The translations under genes were made by a program, and so were the position numbers. Positions 1 to 7,756 of a DNA stretch of 64,000 nucleotides are shown piece by piece (the stretch's first letter is position 1; every line of letters begins with the position of its first letter). This stretch comes from Drosophila miranda. Its lineage: Eukaryota > Arthropoda > Insecta > Diptera > Drosophilidae. The notes below the pieces were generated by a model, which was not told where the DNA came from, searched no databases, and worked only from the letters and a program-made list of their open reading frames with translations. The stretch is from contig NW_022881603.1 in assembly GCF_003369915.1 (NCBI RefSeq), positions 34,717,522-34,781,521 of the forward strand, written 5' to 3'.

Positions 1-520
1 ATTTTTGCGGCGCGCCCACCGTGTGGGATTTTCCCCGTTCCGTTTTATTTCTTTTCGATTTAACTTTGTGGCACTTATTTGGGTTACTTTTCTTTTCTTT
101 TGGGCTTACACGTGGTCGATTTAGTTATATATTTGCTACCGACGCGGAGATAGCCACCGGCTGCACAGATTCAAATTTTCGAAAGAGAACGTTCTGGTGC
201 TTTTGCACTGCTTAAATAAGAGCTTACCGATCTTAAAGCTCGGCTTCGAAAGCTCCGTTGCGATGCGCTGCACAGCACTTACGGCAGCTCAGCTCAGCTG
301 TTCCCTACCTCGAGCTTGCTTGCACCCACCCCAACTATACTATGCCCTGCAGCGATAATTGGCCCAAGGTTATTGCATGCGATATCCGAGCACCATAGCG
401 ATAACCTATTTTGCATCGGTATTGTCCAACCGCAACCGTTACAAAATGCCATTCCGAAGTATACTAGAACCAGCAAGGCTTAAACCCTGGGTAGAGTGTA
501 AGGATAAAAACATGGTCTCA
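1..520. other. Unidentified non-coding segment
   Basis: I see no convincing reading frame, RNA gene or repeat shared with the rest of the window. A 64-codon frame at 21-215 has no recognisable motif. The segment is joined directly to the LTR-like segment that follows, so it could be the 3' internal part of an LTR element that begins outside the window, or unrelated flanking DNA. The sequence alone does not decide between these. Confidence 0.4.
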
Positions 521-834
521 TGTTGTTAATCGATGAAATAGTATGTTAAGTAAGACAATACCGAATAAGAAATGTTTAACCAACTGTATGCCTTAGTGTG
601 TAGATCGTGGGCGATCTGTAGTCAGGTTGCCCGAATGTAAGATATGAATATTAGTTTATAAGATTTGAATATTAGTTTAAGATTTACTCATCGATAGTAT
701 TATAAGAAATACCAATGTACTCGATATATCGATACTTGTCCTCGACAAGTATCGATATGCCAACACACATTCATTCGAATACGACGATCAAGAAAGAAGA
801 ACATATAACAAAACCGTGCTATTAAAAGTTTACA
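521..834. repeat. Possible LTR-like segment (low confidence)
   Basis: The segment starts TGTTGTTAATCG and ends AGTTTACA at the point where Harbinger sequence resumes, so it has TG...CA-type ends and a length typical of a short LTR. Most of it (from 551) occurs again at 2524-2866. Family is unknown, and no second LTR, primer site or coding region is visible because the window begins just upstream. A fragment of another repeat class is equally possible. Confidence 0.3.
726..758. promoter_or_regulatory. 15-bp-arm palindrome with paired TATCGATA (DRE/BEAF-type) sites
   Basis: Two 15-base arms, ATATCGATACTTGTC and its exact complement, flank a 3-base loop (CTC). Each arm contains TATCGATA, the DRE core bound by DREF, and CGATA, the BEAF-32 motif. 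A further CGATA lies just upstream at about 722 and ATCGATAG at about 693. The structure is seen directly; protein binding is inferred from the motifs. An identical copy lies at 2699-2731. Confidence 0.6.
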
Positions 835-862
835 CCTTAAATGAAATATATTTTTTTAGCAA

Positions 863-1599
863 TAAATTAATAAAACTTACTGTCGTTGTCCAATGTGCTC
901 TGCTCCATGTTGTTTGCACTCAAGATGCCAAATCAGCGAACTTCAGTTCAGCGCCCTGAATGTGACGGTCAACCGGCGGTAATCTGATATCTTGCACATG
1001 CCGCAAGATCAGCATTATCGCTTATGCCAAGTCGGCTTACCGACTGTAGCTTTGCAGCTCCAAATACATATATTTTGTAGCTTTGCATTCTTTGGCAATT
1101 AAATACTTTTGATTCAGCTTATGCCCCAGCTTGCTGGTGGCTCCTAGTTTTAGTTCTGTTCTTATAACGAAAGCTACCGCTTGTTAATAACCCTTGCTCC
1201 GGCAACCAGCCGTAAACACTTTGAATTATTAATTCTATACCACTGTACCACAAGGCCAGTGATAAGAGAGACAGTTATCTCTCCAACATAATCTTCATAA
1301 AGGATTCTTTACCACGGAACCCGCACGAGGACCACCGCATCAAGCAGCTAAGGCTACTTGGACATACGGACAACTTAATTTACACATGTGAATTTTTGCG
1401 TAGTCCGCGCAAATCTTTAATTTTCTCCTTCCATATGTCAATCAGCAGGCTCTCAAGCGCGGCACTCCATTTCACCCTGCCGCCTCCTGTTGTTCTCTTG
1501 TTTGCTGCATTGTGTAATAATATTATATATTATAAACAATAAAAAACAAATATATCTATTCAACGTACCACTGGAGGAGTTTTCTGGCACTAAATCCAT
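863..1599 (-). pseudogene. P0 remnant of Harbinger second gene (Myb/SANT-like)
   Basis: Keeps the first exon (ATG at 1599-1597, reading MDLVPENSSS), the Myb/SANT-like exon, and the short penultimate exon ending at the GTAAGT donor. The last exon, with the basic tract and coiled coil, is missing because the copy is truncated on that side. It cannot make the usual C-terminus. Confidence 0.6.
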
Positions 1600-1851
1600 T
1601 TTATTAATAAGTTTTTCGAAAATTTGGTCTCCTGTCCTTCCGAGCTGTTCTGTTGTTGTTTTTGTTTTTTGTTAATTTTGTCACAATCATTGCTTACGTT
1701 TTCGCAGTGAATACCATTTTTCCATTGTACATGACAATTATTCAGAGTTGCATTTGAAAACCATCGGCTAACTATCGCATAGAAACGTGCGGCTTAGGAA
1801 CATCCAAAATGGATGGTGGACTAACTGGGAAATTTTCGGAACGGCAAAACC

Positions 1852-2031
1852 TTACGGACCATCCCCGAAATGGATGGTGGATGGTGGATGGTCGTCAGTG
1901 TGAATAGCCTATTACGGACCATCCCCGAAATGGATGGTGGATGGTGGATGGTCGTCAGTGTGAATAGCCTATTACGGACCATCCCCGAAATGGATGGTGG
2001 ATGGTGGATGGTCGTCAGTGTGAATAGCCTT
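1852..2031. repeat. Right-end terminal repeat array of P0 (3 x 60 bp)
   Basis: Three consecutive 60-base units, each starting TTACGGACCATCCCC, containing tandem GGATGGT blocks, and ending in the right TIR sequence CAGTGTGAATAGCCT. Three successive 60-base blocks are virtually the same base for base. Each unit therefore repeats both the TIR and the TTA that normally marks the insertion site. Confidence 0.95.
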
Positions 2032-2034
2032 TTA

Positions 2035-2456
2035 GTAAGCCAGAATTATTCAACGGAATCTCTAAATTGAGCAATATGAACGACTATCCTCTTTCGTTTT
2101 TTTGTCTTGACCTATTTCGCTAAAACCTTTTTTTTACGAAAAATCCAATAAAAGCAATTATTTAGAATAAGCCAGTTAAGTAGAAAATTGAATCATTAAT
2201 CAGTTGAAAATTTGTGGGCATGGCTAAATATTCTGTATAGCTGAGAATAGTCGACAGAATATCAAAATTGAGGAACATTTATACAACTTGAGCTCGTCAG
2301 TATATTTACGGTATATTTTTAAAGTAAGACGGTATGTTTCGGTATATTTCTGAGGGTCACACTGGTCCCACTTGACGCGTACAAAATTTGACATCTACGG
2401 AAAGCGGCGCCAGATTGTGTGAAAAAAGTTGCGGCTTGTAAATTCGTTTGATCGAA
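2035..2456. other. Spacer upstream region, unit 1
   Basis: Holds a diverged copy (about 2086-2166) of the T-run plus AATAAAAGC block that also lies before the left TIR, then AT-rich DNA, then the Ohler motif 1 core GGTCACACTGG near 2355, about 100 bases before the ATG at 2457. No gene is seen before that ATG. Confidence 0.7.
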
Positions 2457-3295
2457 ATGAACGAAATTATTAAAGATAAGTTTATTCCGCAGCAACTGCT
2501 GTACTTTATGGCTGGCCGGCGAATAAGACAATACCGAATAAGAAATGTTTAACCAACTGTATGCCTTAGTGTGTAGATCGTGGGCGATCTGTAGTCAGGT
2601 TGCCCGAATGTAAGATATGAATATTAGTTTATAAGATTTGAATATTAGTTTAAGATTTACTCATCGATAGTATTATAAGAAATACCAATGTACTCGATAT
2701 ATCGATACTTGTCCTCGACAAGTATCGATATGCCAGCACACATTCATTCGAATACGACGATCAAGAAAGAAGAACATATAATAAAACCGTGCTATTAAAA
2801 GTTTACACCTTAAATGAAATATATTTTTGTAGCAATAAATTAATAAAACTTACTGTCGTTGTCCAACAATTCCCATGCACATTTCGGTCGTCAGAGCACG
2901 ACATTTTCATGCGATACGCCAGCTCTTTGGGCTTGCGGGCGCAATGCGTGTTTAATAATGGCGAAATTATCAAAGTATTCAAGAAAGCTTGCCGCCATTA
3001 CTTGGAGGAGCCGAAAATAATGACACTCTCGCCTTCGACGGCAATAAACATTCTAACCATGTTGGGACGATCAGGCAACTTGGGAAAAGATGAACTGGAA
3101 TTGAGCTCAGATTACATTCCACAGCGTGGGTGTGTTGCTGAAATTGTTGGGCCTCATCTACCATTTCCGACGATCATGGCGCCTACGCCGCGTGTCAAGG
3201 ACGATACCCAGCGCAATTTACTGAACAAATTTCCCGGCTATCCGTTCATCGACAACGTCATACGATGCAAATTATCTTCGCATTTGCGATACTGA
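2457..3295 (+). pseudogene. Spacer reading frame, unit 1, split by templated insertion
   Basis: The first 22 codons (MNEIIKDKF to the GRR region) and the rest (from QFPCTFRSS onward) are separated by 343 bases of foreign sequence that replace five bases of the normal frame. The downstream part can be read from 2789 only with an N-terminus derived from the insertion. It also carries FKKAC, TLSP and ELELSS where the other copies have FKQAC, TFSP and ELKLSS, so this unit is the most diverged of the set. Confidence 0.85.
2524..2866 (+). repeat. 343-bp templated filler copied from 551-893
   Basis: Bases 2524-2866 repeat 551-893 at equal length with about three differences seen by eye. The segment carries LTR-like DNA, the DRE palindrome and the start of P0. 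The 3' junction shares CCAA with the target. It sits between GGCCGGCGA and CAATTCCC, where other units have only TGCTG plus CCAA. Confidence 0.9.
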
Positions 3296-3358
3296 CTTAG
3301 TATCGGGTATAACTGTAGAGTTGCGGTGTCCACAGCAACTCACAACGTTCCCCCTCGT
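3288..3358 (+). mobile_element. INE-1/DINE-1 3' end fragment, unit 1
   Basis: Matches the 3' terminus of the full INE-1 copies at 28718 and 48067, from GACTTAGTATCGGGTATAAC to CGTTCCCCCTCG. It supplies the last codon and the stop of the preceding reading frame. Confidence 0.85.
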
Positions 3359-3460
3359 TTTTTTTTTGTTGAACTATTTTGTTTAAACCTTGCTTTAGTC
3401 AAAATACAATAAAAGCAAGAACTAAAAACTAAAATTATGTGGGCAGAACTAATGGTGTTA

Positions 3461-3485
3461 TAGGCTCTGCACACTGAGCCCATCC
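3461..3485 (+). repeat. P1 left terminal inverted repeat
   Basis: TAGGCTCTGCACACTGA, followed by GCCCATCC. It pairs with the right end at 6475-6499; bases 7-9 (CTG against ATT) are the mismatches within the first 17. Confidence 0.9.
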
Positions 3486-3557
3486 CGGGGGAGTGGTGGG
3501 ATTTTTTGACAGATGTGAAACTCCGATTCACACTGCCACCATCCACCATCCGTCAAA

Positions 3558-3567
3558 AACAGCTGAT
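3558..3567 (+). promoter_or_regulatory. E-box core-promoter motif ahead of the transposase
   Basis: ACAGCTGAT fits the fly core-promoter E-box motif (Ohler motif 5, AWCAGCTGWT). It lies about 58 bases before the transposase ATG at 3625, a plausible start-site distance, and no TATA box is evident. The same motif precedes the transposase in every other copy that keeps the left end. The role is inferred from position and motif only. Confidence 0.5.
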
Positions 3568-3624
3568 GCCAATAACAAGTTCATTAAATTTGCGCGGAAG
3601 ATTTATTAATTCTTGGTTCTTATA

Positions 3625-5078
3625 ATGGATGATGAAGATATAGCAATTATTTCGGCTGTGGTTCAACAGCAAAATATTTTCTTGCACCAACTAATAATGT
3701 TGCTGTCAATGAATAATGATGATGACGATGATGACTTTAACATTGACGAGGATGAGATGACCCAGATGACTGCCATAAAAACACAAAAGCCAGGAAGATT
3801 ATGGTCGTTTGTAAGTACTTCTACTAACTTCAACCATAGTTTAAAGTACAAGGACATATTTTATGGTTTTAGAAGCGGTTCGGGACATTTTGGGAGAAAG
3901 ATGTACCAGAAAACAACGAGGCGTTTTTCAAAGAGAGTTTCCGAATGGAGAGGCCCTGCTTTGATATTTTAGTGAATCGGCTTGAAGTGCTGCGAAAGAA
4001 TGACACCAACTGCCGAGCTGCAATTCCTTTGGAAAAGCGCATCGCCATTGCGCTATACACTTTGGGCTCGTCCTCTGAGTACCGAACAGTTGGCAGGCTT
4101 TTCGGTGTAGCTCCAAACAGTGTGTGTAATATCCTGCACGAGTTTTGCAGAGCACTTATCGACGAGTTTTCGAAGGAGTACATGTCGCCCAATTACCTAA
4201 CTTCCGACAAAATTGATGAGTGCGTAAAGGGATTCGAGGCAATTGGGTTTCCTCAGTGCCTAGGTGCAATTGGTAGGAAATCAATAAGAACTTCAGCAAT
4301 ATGTTTACATATAAATTGGTTTTTAAACTTCCTTTTTATTCTAGATGGATGCCACATCGAAATAAAACCACCAGCACCTGAGGCAGTAGACCACCATAAC
4401 TATAAGGGCTGGTATTCCACAGTCTTGTTTGCCCTAGTGGATTATAGGTATGCAAATATCTTGCACAAAAATATGTATTTAGCAAGTTGGTTTAATGTCC
4501 TAAATTATTTAAATCCGATTCTTTTTAGATACAGATTTACATATGTAAATATCGGCTCTGCAGGAAGGTGCAATGACTCGATGATATACCAGAAGTCAAG
4601 CCTTGCAAAACATATCGAAGCATCGGCATTACTCCAAGAGAAAGCCAAGGAAATAAGCGTAGTAAACGTCCCTGTAATGCTTATCGGGGACTCGGCATTT
4701 AGGTTTTCTAAAAAGCTGATGAAACCTTACCCGTTTTCCACAGTCGCCTCTTTGGAACAGCGCACGTTTAACTACAACCTTTCCAAAGCTAGGCGAGTGG
4801 TGGAAAATGCATTTGGGCATTTAAAAGCCAGATTTCGAATAATCGGAAAAGGTCTTGATAGCCACCACAAAAATAATAGCGCCATAATAATGAGCTGTTG
4901 TATTTTACACAATATATTAAATATGCACAACAGCGCGATTAATGAAAATTGGGAGCTTGCAACAAATGAGCAGCGCGAACAGCCCGATACCAGCAACAGT
5001 TCTGCTGACTTTAATCAGTCAGCAGAACAGATACGATCTGCAATCGCAAAATATTGTGTAGACCGTAATGAAAATTAA
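3625..5078 (+). CDS. Harbinger transposase, P1, four exons, open
   Basis: Cuts and rejoins the element at its TIRs (PIF/Harbinger, DDE_Tnp_4 type). Exons 3625-3810, 3873-4272, 4345-4447 and 4529-5078 join to 1,239 bases, 412 residues plus stop. Introns of 62, 72 and 81 bases start GTAAGT, GTAGGA and GTATGC and end in AG; intron 1 contains a TACTAAC branch-point match. Residues 30-45 are acidic (poly-Asp). D196 in DGCHI, D284 in GDSAF and E322 in RRVVENAFG are the likely DDE triad, with a conserved GRCND at 242-246 and LHNIL near the C-terminus. Splicing restores the DGCHI motif across intron 2, which supports the model. The start is the first ATG after the promoter motif. The stop lies four bases from the stop of the convergent second gene. 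Confidence 0.9.
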
Positions 5079-5082
5079 AAAC

Positions 5083-6134
5083 TTATTTATTTTTATTTTT
5101 TAAAACTTCTAATAAGTCGTTCTGGAATTTTGTTTGGGTGCTGATCAAGTCCTGCACCATCTTCTCCTGCCTAACGTCGTGCTCCTCCTTCTTTCTGTGG
5201 TGGTCCTTTTGTTGTTCGAGACGCTCCTGGGCGATCTCTGCCAGCCACGAAATGTCGGTCTTTTTCTTTTTCTTTGGCGGACGCCCAGACAAGGTGCTGG
5301 AGCTACAAGATCCGTCCAGGTCCATCTCAATAATATCCGAAAAGTACTCATCAGGATCTGCAATGAACACCTTAAATGAAATATATTTTTTTAGCAATAA
5401 ATTAATAAAACTTACTGTCGTTGTCGAATGTGCTCTGCTCCATGTTGTTTGCACTCAAGATGCCAAATCAGCGAACTTCAGTTCAGCGCCCTGAATGTGA
5501 CGGTCAACCGGCGGTAATCTGATATCTTGCACATGCCGCAAGATCAGCATTATCGCTTATGCCAAGTCGGCTTACCGACTGTAGCTTTGCAGCTCTAAAT
5601 ACATATATTTTGTAGCTTTGCATTCTTTGGCAATTAAATACTTTTGATTCAGCTTATGCCCCAGCTTGCTGGTGGCTCCTAGTTTTAGTTCTGTTCTTAT
5701 AACGAAAGCTAACGCTTGTTAATAAACCTTGCTCCGGCAACCAGCCGTAAACACTTTGAATTATTAATTCTATACCACTGTACCACAAGGCCAGTGATAA
5801 GAGAGACAGTTATCTCTCCAACATAATCTTCATAAAGGATTCTATACCACGGAACCCGCACGAGGACCACCGCATCAAGCAGCTAAGGCTACTTGGACAT
5901 ACGGACAACTTAATTTACACATGTGAATTTTTGCGTGGTCCGCGCAAATCTTTAATTTTCTCCTTCCATATGTCAATCAGCAGGCTCTCAAGCGCGGCAC
6001 TCCATTTCACCCTGCCGCCTCCTGTTGTTCTCTTGTTTGCTGCATTGTGTAATAATATTATATATTATAAACAATAAAAAACAAATATATCTATTCAACG
6101 TACCACTGGAGGAGTTTTCTGGCACTAAATCCAT
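5083..6134 (-). CDS. Harbinger second gene, Myb/SANT-like, P1 (partial exon model)
   Basis: Probable DNA-binding partner of the transposase. Read on the - strand: exon A 6134-6104 (MDLVPENSSS), a 64-base intron (GTACGT...ATGCAG), and exon B from 6039 to about 5919 with LLIDIWKEKIKDLRG followed by RKNSHV, a Myb/SANT-like helix pattern. Downstream, 5443-5416 (MEQSTFDND), a 58-base intron (GTAAGT...TTGCAG) and the last exon 5357-5083 join in frame. That exon carries an acidic stretch, a GRPPKKKKK nuclear-localisation or AT-hook-like tract and a charged coiled coil to the end. Read alone the last two exons give 100 residues. I could not find the exons that link exon B to this tail across about 475 bases, so the gene may be degraded or two transcripts may exist. 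Confidence 0.65.
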
Positions 6135-6386
6135 TTTATTAATAAGTTTTTCGAAAATTTGGTCTCCTGTCCTTCCGAGCTGTTCTGTTGTTGTTTTTGT
6201 TTTTTGTTAATTTTGTCACAATCATTGTTTACGTTTTCGCAGTGAATACCATTTTTCCATTGTGAATGACAATTATTCAGAGTTGCATTTGAAAATCATC
6301 GGCTAACTATCGCATAGAAACGTGCGGTTTAGGAACATCCAAAATGGATGGTGGACTAACTGGGAAATTTTCGGAACGGCAAAACC

Positions 6387-6499
6387 TTACGGACCATCCC
6401 CGAAATGGATGGTGGATGGTGGATGGTCGTCAGTGTGAATAGCCTATTACGGACCATCCCCGAAATGGATGGTGGATGGTCGTCAGTGTGAATAGCCTA
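6387..6499. repeat. P1 right-end terminal repeats (60 + 53 bp)
   Basis: Two terminal units; the inner has 60 bases and the outer is shorter by one GGATGGT block. Both end in AATAGCCTA. Confidence 0.95.
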
Positions 6500-6502
6500 T
6501 TA

Positions 6503-6821
6503 GTAAGCCAGAATTATTCAACGGAATCTCTAAATTGAGCAATATGAACGACTATTCTCTTTCGTTTTTTTGTCTTGACCTATTTCGCTAAAACCTTTGT
6601 TTTACGAAAAATCCAATAAAAGCAATTATTTAGAATAAGCCAGTTTAGTAGAAAATTGAATCATTAATCAGTTGAAAATTTGTGGTCATGGCTAAATATT
6701 CTGTATAGCTGAGAATATTCGACAGAATATCAAAATTGAGGAACATTTATACAACTTGAGCTCGTCAGTATATTTACGGTATATTTTTAAAGTAAGACGG
6801 TATGTTTCGGTATATTTCTGA
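6503..6821. other. Spacer upstream region, unit 2
   Basis: No gene seen. Contains the diverged direct repeat with AATAAAAGC near 6616 and a 9-base inverted pair (ATATTCTGT / ACAGAATAT) around 6697-6730. Confidence 0.7.
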
Positions 6822-6833
6822 GGGTCACACTGG
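6822..6833 (+). promoter_or_regulatory. Ohler motif 1 promoter (GGTCACACTG)
   Basis: GGGTCACACTGG matches the fly core-promoter motif 1 bound by M1BP, usually found at start sites of broadly expressed genes. It sits about 100 bases before the ATG at 6925 and follows GGTATATTTCTGA. It is repeated at the same place in every spacer. This suggests that the spacer includes a host-gene promoter. Confidence 0.65.
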
Positions 6834-6924
6834 TCCCACTTGACGCGTACAAAATTTGACATCTACGGAAAGCGGCGCCAGATTGTGTGAAAAAAGTTGC
6901 GGTTTGTAAATTCGTTTGATCGAA

Positions 6925-7428
6925 ATGAACGAAATTATTAAAGATAAGTTTATTCCGCAGCAACTGCTGTACTTTATGGCTGGCCGGCGATGCTGCCAAC
7001 AATTCCCATGCACATTTCGGTCGTCAGAGCACGACATTTTCATGCGATACGCCAGCTCTTTGGGCTTGCGGGCGCAATGCGTGTTTAATAATGGCGAAAT
7101 TATCAAAGTATTCAAGCAAGCTTGCCGCCATTACTTGGAGGAGCCGAAAATAATGACATTCTCGCCTTCGACGGCAATAAACATTCTAACCATGTTGGGA
7201 CGATCAGGCAACTTGGGAAAAGATGAACTGAAATTGAGCTCAGATTACATTCCACAGCGTGGGTGTGTTGCTGAAATTGTTGGGCCTCATCTACCATTTC
7301 CGACGATCATGGCGCCTACGCCGCGTGTCAAGGACGATACCCAGCGCAATTTACTGAACAAATTTCCCGGCTATCCGTTCATCGACAACGTCATACGATG
7401 CAAATTATCTTCGCATTTGCGATACTGA
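6925..7428 (+). CDS. Unrecognised 167-residue spacer protein, unit 2
   Basis: I do not recognise this protein. It is intronless, 167 residues, and starts MNEIIKDKFIPQQLLYF. The middle (SSEHDIFMRYASSLGLRAQC, about residues 35-54) has the look of a small helical domain and faintly recalls an R3H fold, but I would not assign it. Later come CRHYLEEPKIMTFSPSTA and a proline-rich PHLPFPTIMAPTPRVKDD segment. There is no signal peptide or membrane helix. The last codons (about LSSHLRY) lie at the junction with an INE-1 fragment that provides the stop, so the parent protein was probably longer. ATG 6925 is chosen because it follows the motif 1 promoter by about 100 bases. It is probably the 5' part of a host gene caught in the repeat. 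Confidence 0.6.
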   Translation: MNEIIKDKFIPQQLLYFMAGRRCCQQFPCTFRSSEHDIFMRYASSLGLRAQCVFNNGEIIKVFKQACRHYLEEPKIMTFSPSTAINILTMLGRSGNLGKDELKLSSDYIPQRGCVAEIVGPHLPFPTIMAPTPRVKDDTQRNLLNKFPGYPFIDNVIRCKLSSHLRY

Positions 7429-7491
7429 CTTAGTATCGGGTATAACTGTAGAGTTGCGGTGTCCACAGCAACTCACAACGTTCCCCCTCGT
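7421..7491 (+). mobile_element. INE-1 3' end fragment, unit 2
   Basis: Same terminal piece as in unit 1; the TGA of the 167-residue frame falls inside it. Confidence 0.85.
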
Positions 7492-7756
7492 TTTTTTTTG
7501 TTGAACTATTTTGTTTAAACCTTGCTTTAGTCAAAATACAATAAAAGCAAGAACTAAAAACTAAAATTATGTGGGCAGAACTAATGGTCTTATAGGCTCT
7601 GCACACTGAGCCCATCCCGGGGGAATGGTGGGATTTTTTGACAGATGTGAAACTCCGATTCACACTGCCACCATCCACCATCCGTCAAAAACAGCTGATG
7701 CCAATAACAAGTTCATTAAATTTGCGCGGAAGATTTATTAATTCTTGGTTCTTATA

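Larger units (their letters stand above)
832..2031 (+). mobile_element. Harbinger copy P0, right part only
   Basis: Begins abruptly at ACACCTTAAATG, inside the first intron-side sequence of the second gene's last exon pair, next to the LTR-like segment, and runs to the right terminal repeats; TTA follows at 2032-2034. The transposase gene and the last exon of the second gene are absent. The outermost base differs from other copies (TAGCCTT rather than TAGCCTA). Confidence 0.85.
3461..6499 (+). mobile_element. PIF/Harbinger DNA transposon copy P1, apparently whole
   Basis: 3,039 bases flanked by TTA (3458-3460 and 6500-6502), the duplication typical of PIF/Harbinger. Ends are TAGGCTCTGCACACTGA and the complement of TAGGCTATTCACACTGA (14 of 17 match). 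Inside the left end CCACCATCCACCATCC is mirrored by the GGATGGT blocks of the right end. It carries a + strand transposase and a convergent - strand second gene. By my splice model the transposase is uninterrupted, so this is the best candidate for a formerly or still active copy. Confidence 0.93.

Noticed and set aside
294-476. Small frames in the first 500 bases
   Set aside because: Short, without motifs or promoter context, and not shared with any other part of the window.
1852-2031. 60-base repeats as a CRISPR-like array
   Set aside because: Units are directly contiguous without spacers, lie at a transposon end, and the context is an animal genome.
3288-3358. INE-1 end pieces as terminators or RNA hairpins of the spacer gene
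   Set aside because: They match the transposon's own 3' terminus exactly enough that no separate function need be proposed.
3340-3549. - strand frame (MVDGGSVNRSF...) over the left TIR, repeated in each unit
   Set aside because: It spans the insertion junction, TIR and INE-1 end, so it is a chance frame in terminal repeat DNA.
5134-5494. + strand frames of 81 and 118 codons opposite the second gene
   Set aside because: They mirror the coiled-coil/lysine-rich exon on the - strand, cross its intron, and have no promoter or family features.
6925-7428. The 167-codon frame as Harbinger's own DNA-binding protein
   Set aside because: It lies outside the TIR/TTA boundaries, and the Myb-like exon is inside the transposon on the other strand.
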